Of a stretch of DNA of 64,000 nucleotides, positions 39,801-48,191 are shown piece by piece. The notes beneath the pieces were generated by a model, which saw nothing but the letters and a program-made list of their open reading frames with translations, had not been told where the DNA came from and did no database searches. Source of the stretch: Enterobacter ludwigii (GTDB lineage: Bacteria > Pseudomonadota > Gammaproteobacteria > Enterobacterales > Enterobacteriaceae); the NCBI RefSeq assembly GCF_001750725.1, contig NZ_CP017279.1:2170001-2234000 (forward strand). Reading direction: 5' to 3'. The position numbers and the translations under genes are program-made. Numbering within the stretch: position 1 is the stretch's first letter; every line of letters begins with the position of its first letter.

Positions 39801-40508
39801 CTATTTTTGAATGACAACAACCTGGCCCATGCCGATCGGATCGTTGTTCACCAGATGCAGAATCGGCCCGTTCGGATCCATCGTGACGCCCTGCACCTGG
39901 TCCGGTACCAGACCAACCACTTCCGGTTTTTCCCCCTCAGGGTTGCTGGCTTCAAAGGAGAGGGTGTATTCCCTGTCATGCGGCGGCCCCGGCTCCGGCT
40001 TGAAGTTTTCCAGGTCGTCGAGGTTGTAGGTATTAATCCCCTTCTTCACATTTTTCAGCTCTGCGGTATACGCCTTGTCGCCGTCGTGCAGGGTGACGGT
40101 CACCGTTTCGGCATCACCCGCTAATACGAAGTGGAAGTCGTCCGAGCCGCCAGGACGATCCGCACCGACCTGATGAATACCAATGCCCTCTGGCTCGCCG
40201 AAGGAGACCTTCGCCTCCCCTTCAATCAGCACGCTGCGCCCTACCCAGGAGGAGGCGCTCATGCTACCGAGCTGAACCATCATCGCCTGCACACCCGCCA
40301 CGGAGCTGTTAAGTTTCTCCACACCCGCAGTCATGTTGATCTGCGCCAGCTGCGAGGTGAGCTGGTTGTTATCCATCGGGTTGGTGGGATCCTGATTTTT
40401 CATCTGCGCGACCAGCAGGGTCATAAACTGATTCGACAGATCTGCCGCGCTGTTGCCGCTACCAATGCCACTTGAGCCGTCGTTGTTGTTAATTGAAGAG
40501 ACCGCCAT
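39801..40508 (-). CDS. flgD: Hook cap/scaffold protein FlgD
   Basis: 235 residues. N-terminal FMTLLVAQMKNQDPTNPMDNNQLTSQLAQINMTAGVEKLN is the FlgD signature, followed by a beta-rich part with GRSVLIEGEAKVSFGEPEG. Required for hook polymerisation and discarded afterwards. Upstream of flgE in the operon. Confidence 0.96.
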   Translation of the reverse strand: MAVSSINNNDGSSGIGSGNSAADLSNQFMTLLVAQMKNQDPTNPMDNNQLTSQLAQINMTAGVEKLNSSVAGVQAMMVQLGSMSASSWVGRSVLIEGEAKVSFGEPEGIGIHQVGADRPGGSDDFHFVLAGDAETVTVTLHDGDKAYTAELKNVKKGINTYNLDDLENFKPEPGPPHDREYTLSFEASNPEGEKPEVVGLVPDQVQGVTMDPNGPILHLVNNDPIGMGQVVVIQK

Positions 40509-40516
40509 ATGCGTCC

Positions 40517-40921
40517 TTACTGACCAAGAGTTAATGTTTTCAGCAGCAGACTTTTGGCGGAGTTCATCACTTCCACGTTGGCCTGGTAGCTGCGGGAAGC
40601 CGAAATGGTGTTGACCATCTCGTTCATGACGTTAACGTTCGGCATGCGGACATAGCCCTGCTCGTCGGCCAGCGGATTGCCCGGCTCGTAGACCAGACGA
40701 TCCGGTGCGCTGCTTTCCACCACGTCACTCACCTCAACGCCGCCGATCTCCTGCCCGACAGCGTTGTCGACACGGAAAACCACCTGACGGGCGCGATACG
40801 GCTGGCCGTCTGGCCCCGCCACGCTGTCAGCGTTCGCCATGTTACTGGCGCTGACGTTGAGGCGTCGGGACTGGGCAGCCATTGCCGATCCCGAAATATC
40901 AAATACGCTAAAAAGCGACAT
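40517..40921 (-). CDS. flgC: Proximal rod protein FlgC
   Basis: 134 residues, same length as E. coli. [43 protein letters not shown] and [30 protein letters not shown] are conserved rod motifs. Confidence 0.97.
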   Translation of the reverse strand: MSLFSVFDISGSAMAAQSRRLNVSASNMANADSVAGPDGQPYRARQVVFRVDNAVGQEIGGVEVSDVVESSAPDRLVYEPGNPLADEQGYVRMPNVNVMNEMVNTISASRSYQANVEVMNSAKSLLLKTLTLGQ

Positions 40922-40927
40922 CGTTTA

Positions 40928-41338
40928 TTACCCCTGACTTAATACTGTCATCATTTTCTTAATATCCGCGCCCAGGAAGGTCAGGCTCGACTGGTATTTC
41001 ATGGCGTTATCCGCGAAATTCACACGCTCACGATCCATATCCACGGTATTACCATCGGCGCTCGGCTGATCCGGCACGCGATAAAGCAGTTGACTGTCAT
41101 CAAAAGGCTTTGCTTTCGCTTCAATATGCCGCTGAGACGTCAACGAAAGTGAGACCGGTGATTTGGCCATCGAATTATTTTCCATGGCCTGTTTTAACTG
41201 CCCGGTAAAATCGATATCTCGCGCCTGATAGCCTGGCGTATCCGCATTTGCAATATTCGACGCCAGAATATCCTGACGGCGCGACAGCAAACCTAATGCC
41301 TGCTGCTGAAAGCGAAAGGCGTCATCGAGTTTATTCAT
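40928..41338 (-). CDS. flgB: Proximal rod protein FlgB
   Basis: 136 residues. FRFQQQALGLLSRRQDILASNIANADTPGYQARDIDF and DGNTVDMDRERVNFADNAMKYQSSL match FlgB. The start at 41338 (MNKLDDAFRF) fits E. coli MLDKLDAALRF; the frame is open 8 codons further. First gene of flgBCDEFGHIJ. Confidence 0.95.
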   Translation of the reverse strand: MNKLDDAFRFQQQALGLLSRRQDILASNIANADTPGYQARDIDFTGQLKQAMENNSMAKSPVSLSLTSQRHIEAKAKPFDDSQLLYRVPDQPSADGNTVDMDRERVNFADNAMKYQSSLTFLGADIKKMMTVLSQG

Positions 41339-41587
41339 AACGATAGAGTTCCTGCTTCGCATTATTTAAACTGCGTTAGTGTAGTCACCGTGGGTGAAAT
41401 ATCACACTGCAAAGACCCGACACAAATAGGCGCATTTAGGGAAATAGAACGAGCCAGAGAAAAGTTAAAACAATGATTAATTTAATTACCGCCAAAGATG
41501 TCACTATTTAATTCAATAAAACCCCTCGCGGAACGTATATAATTTATCCACTTTTTTATTATCATCCCGCTCTATAAAGGCAATACG
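41339..41587. promoter_or_regulatory. Divergent flgB/flgA promoter region
   Basis: About 250 bases, AT-rich, between the leftward flgB operon and rightward flgA. By analogy with E. coli it should bind FlhD4C2 and carry both class 2 promoters. I cannot place the binding site by eye. Confidence 0.5.
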
Positions 41588-42286
41588 ATGAAGTTGCGAT
41601 TATTCAGCCCGACAGTAGCCGTTTTACTGTGTTCGGCCTCCGCCCTCGCCAGCGTTCCGTCAACCCAAACGGCAAAACAGCGCCTGTTGCTCAAGCTAGA
41701 TGCCTTGATTCAGCAACCCGAATCGGGGCCTGATATCGTCCGCACGGTTTCGCTGCTCGCCACCCCCGCGCAGCTGGAGGCCGTCTGCGATAACCCGGAA
41801 CTGAGCCTGGTCGGGCGTGACAGTCGCCTTACCGGCAAACGCACCGTGCTGGCGCAGTGTGGGCCTCGTCGCCACTTCCTTCCCGTGCGCCTCAGTGCTC
41901 AGGGCACATGGTGGATTGCCAGTCAGAGTCTGCCAGGCGGGGCCATTGTTCAGCGCAGCGATATTGAGCCCGTCACTGGCAATCTTGACCACCAGCCCGC
42001 CGGCCTGATCTTCAATCCCGATGAGATCGTGGGCCAGCGCCTGACGCGCGCTGTTGTCGCCGGCAAACCGCTGCTGGAAAGCCAGCTCCGACAGCAATGG
42101 CGGCTGCGCGCCGGGCAAACGGTAGACCTGGTCACCACCGGCTCCGGCTTTCGTATTCGCAGCCAGGGAAAGGCGTTAAACAACGCGGCGGTGGATGAGA
42201 CGCTGAAAGTGAAAACAGCTGGCGGGCGCACCGTGAGCGGAAAAGTCGATTCGTCAGGACAGGTCATCATTATTTCACAACAATAA
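41588..42286 (+). CDS. flgA: P-ring assembly chaperone FlgA
   Basis: 232 residues (E. coli 219) with a signal peptide (cleavage near ALAS). The C-terminal SAF domain is clear: RSDIEPVTGNL, VGQRLTRAVVAGKPLLESQL, GSGFRIRSQGKALNNAAV. Periplasmic helper for FlgI ring formation. The N-terminal half is much diverged from E. coli. Confidence 0.92.
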   Translation: MKLRLFSPTVAVLLCSASALASVPSTQTAKQRLLLKLDALIQQPESGPDIVRTVSLLATPAQLEAVCDNPELSLVGRDSRLTGKRTVLAQCGPRRHFLPVRLSAQGTWWIASQSLPGGAIVQRSDIEPVTGNLDHQPAGLIFNPDEIVGQRLTRAVVAGKPLLESQLRQQWRLRAGQTVDLVTTGSGFRIRSQGKALNNAAVDETLKVKTAGGRTVSGKVDSSGQVIIISQQ

Positions 42287-42288
42287 AT

Positions 42289-42315
42289 TTTAGGTTTTTT
42301 GTGAATCACCGATGA
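42289..42315 (+). promoter_or_regulatory. Sigma28-type promoter of flgMN
   Basis: TTTAGGTT, 11 bases, ACCGATGA, immediately after the flgA stop and 43 bases before flgM. Matches the flgK promoter of this cluster in -35, spacer length and -10. Confidence 0.75.
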
Positions 42316-42358
42316 AAGAAGTATCAGTCACATAAAATCATTATCTGTGAGGACAATT

Positions 42359-42658
42359 ATGAGCATCTCCAGCAGCCAGAACACTGCGCCGATTACGAAA
42401 ATCGCGCCCACTCAGGATTTGCGCGCGCGCATTCACCCTCAGGACGGCGACGTGTCAGCTAACGTGACGCAGCCGCGTCAGGATGACAAAACCGACGTCA
42501 CCCTGACCACACTGACGAAAAAGATCCAGAACGATGACAGCCGCGATATTGACTACGCGCGCGTCGAGGCGATCCGCACCGCGCTGGCGACAGGGTCGCT
42601 GCGCATAGAGCCTGAGAAAATTGCGCAGGCCATGGTGCAGGATATCTTTCAGTTTTAA
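42359..42658 (+). CDS. flgM: Anti-sigma28 factor FlgM
   Basis: 99 residues (E. coli 97), disordered-looking N-terminal half and the conserved C-terminal sigma-binding half (DYARVEAIRTALATGSLRIEPEKIAQAM). It holds FliA inactive until hook completion and is then exported. The ATG at 42359 follows GAGGACA. With the cluster's own fliA it makes an independent checkpoint pair. Confidence 0.95.
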   Translation: MSISSSQNTAPITKIAPTQDLRARIHPQDGDVSANVTQPRQDDKTDVTLTTLTKKIQNDDSRDIDYARVEAIRTALATGSLRIEPEKIAQAMVQDIFQF

Positions 42659-42675
42659 CCGCAAGCAGGACCGTT

Positions 42676-43119
42676 ATGGACAAGCTTTATCCCATTCTCA
42701 CGCAAATGAAAACGTCTCTGGATGAACTGGAGGCGATCATGATTGAAGAGGTCAATCAGCTCAACCGTGCGCAGATAAACCCGGTTTCTCTGCAGGTGCT
42801 GGCAGATAATAAAAATCAGCTTCTGACGACCATTCAATATTATGACGACATGCGCCGCCAGCAGGAGCAGCACAGTGCCACGCAGGCCCCCTACCCTGGC
42901 CACGGAAAACTGTTCTCGAGCTGGCAGCAGGTCAATGAAAAAGTGCGCAACACGAAAGCGCTCAATCAACAGGTGGAATCGCTGCTGCAGAGTCATATGA
43001 AGAAAAACCAGCACATTCAAAAAGCGATTGACCACGTAGGGCGCAGCAGTTCGCTTTACGGCCCGGCGGGGGAATCCAGCCAGGTTTCTGGCGGCCACAA
43101 ATACAACATAAGCATCTGA
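42676..43119 (+). CDS. flgN: FlgK/FlgL export chaperone FlgN
   Basis: 147 residues, all-helical (LYPILTQMKTSLDELEAIMIEEVNQLNRAQINPVSLQVLADNK), as expected for FlgN (138 in E. coli). Holds junction proteins before export. Seventeen bases after flgM, with a terminator 26 bases further on. Confidence 0.9.
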   Translation: MDKLYPILTQMKTSLDELEAIMIEEVNQLNRAQINPVSLQVLADNKNQLLTTIQYYDDMRRQQEQHSATQAPYPGHGKLFSSWQQVNEKVRNTKALNQQVESLLQSHMKKNQHIQKAIDHVGRSSSLYGPAGESSQVSGGHKYNISI

Positions 43120-43145
43120 CCCATTCTGTCTGCGTTGTCCTCTTT

Positions 43146-43170
43146 GCTCGCCTCTGGCGAGCTTTTTTTT
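43146..43170 (+). terminator. Rho-independent terminator after flgN
   Basis: Stem GCTCGCC (43146-43152), loop TCT, GGCGAGC (43156-43162), then eight T. Ends the flgAMN transcript before the convergent fliDST genes. Confidence 0.9.
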
Positions 43171-43251
43171 ATCCGGGAAGCAGGAACAGATGACCCTCCC
43201 CCAAAGGAGGGGAAGGCCATCCGTGCATGTTTTTTGAAACAAAGAGAGGAA

Positions 43252-43572
43252 TTAAACCGCGGTATACGCTTTCGCCGAGGCGCTGGATTTACGCATGGTG
43301 GACAGTTCGGTGCCAAGCGTGGAGAGGCGGTCCTGAATGGCACGCGAGAGGCGTGCATCGACATCCAGCAACTGCCCCAGCTGCCCCACCACCTGCTGTT
43401 TATTGTGTTGTGCCAGCTGGGTCAAATCGATTTCACACAGCGTTCTCATGCCGATGGAATAGGCCGCCGACTCCTCTACAAATGCGTCCCACTCACCGTC
43501 TTCGGCCTGTCGCAGGAGCGTCGCATTGCTCACCAGCATCTGCTCAATAAGTGACAGTACTGCGTTATCCAT
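43252..43572 (-). CDS. fliT: Flagellar chaperone FliT
   Basis: 106 residues, helical, weakly similar to FliT (SLIEQMLVSNATLLRQAEDGEWDAFVEESAAYS). In Salmonella FliT is the FliD chaperone and an FlhDC antagonist. Position last in fliDST supports the name; it overlaps fliS by 8 bases. Confidence 0.85.
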   Translation of the reverse strand: MDNAVLSLIEQMLVSNATLLRQAEDGEWDAFVEESAAYSIGMRTLCEIDLTQLAQHNKQQVVGQLGQLLDVDARLSRAIQDRLSTLGTELSTMRKSSASAKAYTAV

Positions 43573-43972
43573 GTTTCACCTGCTTGTTTTCCGGGTTGAT
43601 GGCCTGCCAGGTTTCCTGCATCTCCGTCATCAGCGAAATCAGATGCGGCAGATTTTCACCGGATTTGTTGAGATTCGCCTCCAGCAGCGTGCGCGAAATA
43701 TATTCGTACAGGCTCTCCAGCTCGGCGGCAATCTGCCCGCCCTTTTCGTGGTCCAGCCCGGCACGCAGGCCGTTGTCGATAATGTTAATCGCGCGGGAGA
43801 TCATCTCCCCACGGCGAGCAATATTGCCGGACTGAAAGTAGATTTCCGCCCGGCGCATGGCGTTGATGGCACCGTCATACAGCAAGACAATCAGTTGATG
43901 CGGTGTGGCGCCCGCAATCTGGCTGTCCAGCGAGACAGCGGTATAGGCGTTATAGCCATTATTGGTGTACAT
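43565..43972 (-). CDS. fliS: Flagellin chaperone FliS
   Basis: 135 residues (E. coli 136). YNAYTAVSLDSQIAGATPHQLIVLLYDGAINAMRRAE and SKSLYEYI-like helix are family hallmarks. Binds the C-terminus of flagellin until export. A GC-rich hairpin sits directly upstream of its ribosome site. Confidence 0.95.
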   Translation of the reverse strand: MYTNNGYNAYTAVSLDSQIAGATPHQLIVLLYDGAINAMRRAEIYFQSGNIARRGEMISRAINIIDNGLRAGLDHEKGGQIAAELESLYEYISRTLLEANLNKSGENLPHLISLMTEMQETWQAINPENKQVKHG

Positions 43973-43984
43973 CGTAAAATCCTG

Positions 43985-44004
43985 CCGGGCAGCGCGCTGC
44001 CCGG
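43985..44004 (-). other. GC-rich palindrome directly upstream of the fliS ribosome site
   Basis: CCGGGCAGC and GCTGCCCGG form a 9-bp stem with a 2-base loop (20 bases in all). On the minus strand it is followed at once by CAGGATTTTACG-ATG, the fliS ribosome site and start. Could lower fliS/fliT expression relative to fliD, or act as a processing point. Confidence 0.6.
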
Positions 44005-44017
44005 ATTATGATAAAAA

Positions 44018-45487
44018 TTAAATCAACCCTGCCAGCGAACCCTGTAGCTGACTGCTCATGTTGTTCATATCGCTTATCACCTTGTCGAGACGCTGAAACT
44101 CTTTTTCCTTGCGCGCCATAGCCTCTTCAATACGCCGTTCCATAGCCGTGATTTGTTTGCCGATACGTTTATCCTGCTCTCGCAGCGACTCAAGGGCGGT
44201 TTCGATCACGCCCTCTTTTTTGGTGATGGCGTCTTTATCCCCGAGGTAGGTATCAAAAATACCCTCCATGCGATCTTTGATACCCTCTTTTCCGTCTTTG
44301 CCCAGGAACAGCGCTTCCACCGCTTTAGGGTTGTCTTTCAGCGCCGCATCCAGCTTTTTGGTATCAATCGACAACTCCCCCAGATTCCCGCCACGCTCGT
44401 CGCCAATCTTGCCATCAAACTTCACGGTAATACCGATACTGCCGAGCGACTGTATAACGGCATCGGCATCGGGATAGTTCCCCCCCACGGTCGCTTTAAG
44501 CTGGCTGGTGAGGCGGCGAAGCGAGCCATCGCTGAAGAGCGCGCCGTTGGTAGTTGCGGGAGCCGTTGACTGGCTGTCGCGATCCGGGGCGGTATATTTG
44601 GTGGCACTGGCGACGGTGCTGAGGTAGCTGTTGTAATTCTTTACGAACTCCTCAATCAGCGTTTTCACTTTTGAGGTGTCTTCGGTGATGGTGAGAGATT
44701 CGGTTTTGTAGCTCTGCGGGTCGTCTGCGGGGAGTCCAGGGTCCTTCAATTCGGAGACTTCTCGTAGTTCCAGCGTCACACCGGTGATCATATCGTTGAT
44801 GGTGTTTGAACTGCGGGTAACGAGTTTTCCGTTCAGAACAAGTTCGGCATTCTGCGATTCGGTTTCAACGTCCGCACCTTCGAGCTTCTTCTTAAAATCA
44901 ATATCAGTGCTCGTCACGTTGATAGTCATATCACCGGCCTCACCGGTTTTTTTCGAGGTCAGCACCAGCTTATGCTTCCCGTCCTCGAGGGTGATTACTT
45001 CCGCAACCACATCACCTTTCTGCTCATTAATTTTTTTTGCAATCTGGTCGAGAGAGGTTTCATCCTGCGCTAAATCCACCTCCAGCGGTTTTTCACCCTC
45101 GTTCAGGGTGATTGTCACCTTCGCACTCGCCTTACCCATCGGTTTATCACGCGTGTCATTCTCAACCGCCAACTGATGCGCTTTCGCCAGCTGTTTTACG
45201 GCAACAGAATAGCTGTTAGGGATCGCCCCGCTGCCTGCCGTGGCCTTAAAGGTTTTATTGTCGCTGACGCTGACGCCGTTGAACCCTTCGTCCTCAAGCT
45301 TGCCGAGATTGTCCTTCATCGTACTCAACGCGCTGGAGATAGACCCCCAGGCGGAAATCTGCCCCTGAAAGGTGCTTTGCTTTTGCAAATAGGGGTTCAG
45401 CTTTTGGCTAATACCCTCACGCTCCACCGCCAGCCACTGGTCGAACGGCAGGTTAGAACCAACGCCTAAGAAATTGGTTGATGCCAT
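44018..45487 (-). CDS. fliD: Filament cap protein FliD (HAP2)
   Basis: 489 residues (E. coli 468). N-terminal LGVGSNLPFDQWLAVERE is unusual for FliD (E. coli has SLGVGSGLDL), but the body is typical: AIPNSYSVAVKQLAKAHQ, LVLTSKKTGEAGDMTI and the coiled-coil C-terminus (REQDKRIGKQITAMERRIEEAM). Pentameric cap that inserts flagellin at the tip. Confidence 0.94.
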   Translation of the reverse strand: MASTNFLGVGSNLPFDQWLAVEREGISQKLNPYLQKQSTFQGQISAWGSISSALSTMKDNLGKLEDEGFNGVSVSDNKTFKATAGSGAIPNSYSVAVKQLAKAHQLAVENDTRDKPMGKASAKVTITLNEGEKPLEVDLAQDETSLDQIAKKINEQKGDVVAEVITLEDGKHKLVLTSKKTGEAGDMTINVTSTDIDFKKKLEGADVETESQNAELVLNGKLVTRSSNTINDMITGVTLELREVSELKDPGLPADDPQSYKTESLTITEDTSKVKTLIEEFVKNYNSYLSTVASATKYTAPDRDSQSTAPATTNGALFSDGSLRRLTSQLKATVGGNYPDADAVIQSLGSIGITVKFDGKIGDERGGNLGELSIDTKKLDAALKDNPKAVEALFLGKDGKEGIKDRMEGIFDTYLGDKDAITKKEGVIETALESLREQDKRIGKQITAMERRIEEAMARKEKEFQRLDKVISDMNNMSSQLQGSLAGLI

Positions 45488-45529
45488 AATAAAATGTTCC
45501 TCTTGAAATAGGTTAGCCTGTCACTATTC

Positions 45530-45556
45530 CTATCGGGTAATAGAGACGTAAGTTTA
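45530..45556 (-). promoter_or_regulatory. Sigma28-type promoter of fliDST
   Basis: Minus strand: TAAACTTA, 11 bases, CCCGATAG. This is the closest of the four to the E. coli consensus in the -35 element. About 43 bases before the fliD start. Confidence 0.75.
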
Positions 45557-45698
45557 ATTTTTCATTTATACGTCAACAATGATTACCCTTCCCCAGAACA
45601 GAAGTGCGGGCTTATTACGCCATTGCGTTGAGCTATTTGTGTAATTGGAAACAGATATGCGTGCATTTCTTTGGTTTATAAAAAATCTAAAAAAATAA

Positions 45699-45725
45699 TT
45701 TAGTCATTTTTATTTCCCCCGATGA
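45699..45725 (+). promoter_or_regulatory. Sigma28-type promoter of fliC
   Basis: TTTAGTCA, 11 bases, CCCGATGA, about 65 bases before fliC. Same -35 TTTAG and -10 CCGATGA as flgK and flgM. Confidence 0.7.
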
Positions 45726-45790
45726 ATTCAGTATGCGCATCAACGAACGCATAGCACATACAGTTATTATCACTTAAAAGGATATAAACA

Positions 45791-47299
45791 ATGGCACAGG
45801 TCATTAATACCAACGCATTGAGCCTGATGGCTCAGAACAACCTGAACAAATCCCAGTCTTCTCTGGGCACCGCTATTCAGCGCCTCTCTTCCGGTATGCG
45901 TATCAACAGCGCAAAAGACGATGCGGCAGGCCTGGCGATTTCTAACCGCTTCACCTCTTCCATCCGCGGTATGACTCAGGCGGCGCGTAACGCCAACGAC
46001 GGTATCTCCCTGGCGCAGACCACCGAAGGCGCGCTGGAAGAAGTGACCGAAAACATGCAGCGTATCCGCGAACTGACCGTGCAGGCGAAAAACGGTACCA
46101 ACTCCGCCAGCGACCTGGACTCCATCAAGAAAGAGATCGGTACCCGTCTGGAAGAGATCAGCCGTGTGGCAGACGTGACCAACTTCAACGGCGTGAAAGT
46201 GTTTGACGGTTCTAAAGAAAAAATCACCATCCAGATCGGTGATAAAGATGCTGATACCATCGACATTAAACTGAACAAACTGGACATGGAAACTCTGGGT
46301 CTGGACGAGTTCCTGGACGACTTTGCGGGTATTGGTATTACCGTGAATGGTGCTGGTACGCTAAGTAGTCAGTTTAAAGAAAAAGGTGCCCTAGCTCCGG
46401 TAGACAAGACATTTAAAGCCGCCGATTTGGGTCTTGATCCAACAGCTCCAGATTATAAACTGGTCACAGCCGATCGCGATGCCATTATCGCAGCAGCAGA
46501 TCAGGTTGGTGATAAAACTACAGCAACAGTATTGACGTACCAGGAAGACGGTAACACGCGTTTCTTCGTGAAAGGCGCTGACGGGATACAAGAAATTACG
46601 ACCAGCTTCAAGGTCACTACAGGGACGCCTGATAAAGTTGAATTCGCTTCCACTCCTGCAGCTGGGGATAAGCTCAGCGCTGCAGATGCCGACATGCTGG
46701 AGTTCGGCCCAACAGCACTGAAAGACACTGACACCAAACGCATTAAAGCGGGTGATTCTGTCAACGTAGGCGGAAATCCTGTTACCCTCGATGCTGCTGC
46801 ACTGGATGCAATTTCTGTTGCCGCGTTTGGTGACGATGCCAAAACTGCGGGAATGCGTATGTATTCCGTGGCTGGAGCACCGCCAGATACATTCTATGCT
46901 ATCAATAGCGCAGGCGAAGTTAAACAGTTTGCTCTTGATGCGGCAGGTGTTGTAACTGGCGCTGTTACGGACGCCCGTCCTGCTGATGCCGAGTTCATCA
47001 CCAAAGAATCTAGCCGTCTGGCTGCTGAAGACCTGCTGGAACGCCTCGATGATTCTCTGACTCAGGTTGCCGACTTCCGTGCCGACCTGGGTGCCGTTCA
47101 AAACCGCTTTAGCTCCATCATTGCGAACCTGAACACCAACATCATTAACACCACCGAAGCGCGTTCTCGTATTCAGGACGCTGACTTCTCCGTGGAAGTG
47201 TCCGCCATGAGCCGTGCCAACATCCTGCAGCAGGCTGGCGTGTCCGTACTGGCCCAGGCCAACCAGGTTCCGCAGAACGTACTGTCCCTGCTGCGTTAA
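45791..47299 (+). CDS. fliC: Flagellin FliC
   Basis: 502 residues. The N-terminal 180 and C-terminal 95 residues are classic flagellin D0/D1 ([38 protein letters not shown] with the TLR5-recognised segment, and [18 protein letters not shown]). The middle, about 180-400, is a surface-exposed variable region of low similarity to common flagellins. Codon choice in the ends is strongly biased (CTG, CGT, GGT, AAC), the middle is less so. Only one flagellin gene is present in the window. Confidence 0.97.
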   Translation: MAQVINTNALSLMAQNNLNKSQSSLGTAIQRLSSGMRINSAKDDAAGLAISNRFTSSIRGMTQAARNANDGISLAQTTEGALEEVTENMQRIRELTVQAKNGTNSASDLDSIKKEIGTRLEEISRVADVTNFNGVKVFDGSKEKITIQIGDKDADTIDIKLNKLDMETLGLDEFLDDFAGIGITVNGAGTLSSQFKEKGALAPVDKTFKAADLGLDPTAPDYKLVTADRDAIIAAADQVGDKTTATVLTYQEDGNTRFFVKGADGIQEITTSFKVTTGTPDKVEFASTPAAGDKLSAADADMLEFGPTALKDTDTKRIKAGDSVNVGGNPVTLDAAALDAISVAAFGDDAKTAGMRMYSVAGAPPDTFYAINSAGEVKQFALDAAGVVTGAVTDARPADAEFITKESSRLAAEDLLERLDDSLTQVADFRADLGAVQNRFSSIIANLNTNIINTTEARSRIQDADFSVEVSAMSRANILQQAGVSVLAQANQVPQNVLSLLR

Positions 47300-47348
47300 T
47301 CTGCGTAACCACCTCAAACACTTACGCGCATCTCCTCCATGCGCGGTT

Positions 47349-47375
47349 GCCCTCCCTGGTGGAGGGCTTTTTTTA
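47349..47375 (+). terminator. Rho-independent terminator after fliC
   Basis: Stem GCCCTCC (47349-47355), loop CTGGT, GGAGGGC (47361-47367), then a run of T. A strong terminator as expected after a highly expressed gene. Confidence 0.9.
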
Positions 47376-47487
47376 TTCTATAAACGCTACGCCTTCTTGC
47401 GTGCGTATCCAGCGCGGGAACTTCAGTCGTTCGGCAAAATAGCCGGTCAGGTCATAGAGTAAATCCATCATCACCCGTGCGCTATTG

Positions 47488-47805
47488 TCAGAGAGCCCCC
47501 CCCAGCAGCTGTTGGGTAATCACTTCGCAGTAGTGGCAAAGCTGATCGGTTTCCGGGTTAAATTCCGGGTACGTTACGGGTTCACTGTCTACAGTCAAAA
47601 AGTCTACCAGATGGGGCGGAACCGGATCGGTTAGCGTCGGTTTAAGTAGGGCCAGACAGGCGCCTAAGCGACCGCATAATGCTGCTTTTACGACGGGATC
47701 GCGCTCTTCCAACAGCGCATCGCAAAAGCGCTCGCAGTGGTCGGCAAGATCGGTGAAATCGGTGTGGTGGTCGAACGGGGTGGTGAAGAGATGATGTAAA
47801 GCCAT
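47488..47805 (-). CDS. Hypothetical protein downstream of fliC, probably frameshifted
   Basis: 105 residues as read, from the ATG at 47805 (good GGAGG site). Not recognised. The sequence is acidic and cysteine-containing (MALHHLFTTPFDHHTDFTDL; ERFCDALLEERDPVVKAALC; DQLCHYCEVITQQLLGG). It stops soon after a run of eight G. Removing one G opens a further 38 codons to a stop at 47373 (…SARVMMDLLYDLTGYFAERL… then FPRWIRTQEGVAFIE), ending close to the fliC terminator and giving about 143 residues. The longer form reads like real coding sequence, so this is a pseudogene, a slippage-controlled gene or a base-call error. A flagellar accessory role is only inferred from place. Confidence 0.6.
   Translation of the reverse strand: MALHHLFTTPFDHHTDFTDLADHCERFCDALLEERDPVVKAALCGRLGACLALLKPTLTDPVPPHLVDFLTVDSEPVTYPEFNPETDQLCHYCEVITQQLLGGAL
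47496..47503 (-). other. Homopolymer tract (eight G on the coding strand)
   Basis: Eight C on the plus strand, inside the hypothetical gene. The reading frame is short with G8 and extended by 38 codons with G7. A candidate slippage or phase-variation site. Confidence 0.6.
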
Positions 47806-48010
47806 AGCGTAACCTCCAGAAAACAGTATGCGTTGTCCCCAGTGCATTTTTCAGGAGGTCAATCCCGACGCCAGTTGTGGCTGACGTGAGCACACCTTAC
47901 GCCCGGCGATAAGGGATGAACAGAGGGTCATTAGGGAGAAATTTAATCTTGCGAGGCGTCTTGAGAAAAGCGAAAAAATGGGATGAAAAGCATGAAGTCT
48001 GGCGCTGTAT

Positions 48011-48136
48011 TTTCCCCCTCACCCCAGCCCTCTCCCTCAAGGGAGAGGGAGTAATCTGTGCCAGGCTGTACTTCCCCCCCAAGGGAGAGGGGGAGTCTGT
48101 GCCAGGGTGTACTTCCCCCCCCAAGGGAGAGGGGGT
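48011..48136. repeat. Direct repeats of about 42 bases with inner palindromes
   Basis: Two and a half units built on AAGGGAGAGGG...TCTGTGCCAGG-TGTACTTCCCCCCC (starting near 48039, 48081 and 48123), preceded by CCCTCACCCCAGCCCTCTCC, which pairs with the first GGGAGAGGG. The region between the hypothetical gene and the receptor gene (47806-48191) holds these repeats, a REP and no other gene. The palindromic unit looks like a proteobacterial intergenic element of the CCCTCACCC...GAGAGGG class. Confidence 0.75.
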
Positions 48137-48154
48137 ATTCGGTGCAGTTCGTCG

Positions 48155-48180
48155 GCCGGGCAAGCGCAGCGCCGCCCGGC
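48155..48180. repeat. REP-type palindrome
   Basis: GCCGGGC (48155-48161) and GCCCGGC (48174-48180) flank AAGCGCAGC-rich sequence, the usual look of enteric REP units. Lies 12 bases past the end of the receptor gene on the minus strand and could protect its message. Confidence 0.7.
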
Positions 48181-48191
48181 AAAAACGAAAA

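Larger units (their letters stand above)
45488..45790. promoter_or_regulatory. Divergent fliD/fliC intergenic region
   Basis: 303 AT-rich bases with the leftward fliD and rightward fliC sigma28-type promoters (listed separately) and no gene. The fliC leader is about 60 bases with a GGATAT ribosome site. Confidence 0.6.

Noticed and set aside
43192..43213. Terminator after fliT (CCCTCCCC / GGGGAGGG)
   Set aside because: The stem is GC-rich but no T run follows on the minus strand, so termination cannot be claimed.
48011..48180. Possible CRISPR array
   Set aside because: Only two to three units in direct tandem with no unique spacers and no cas genes; palindromic intergenic repeat instead.
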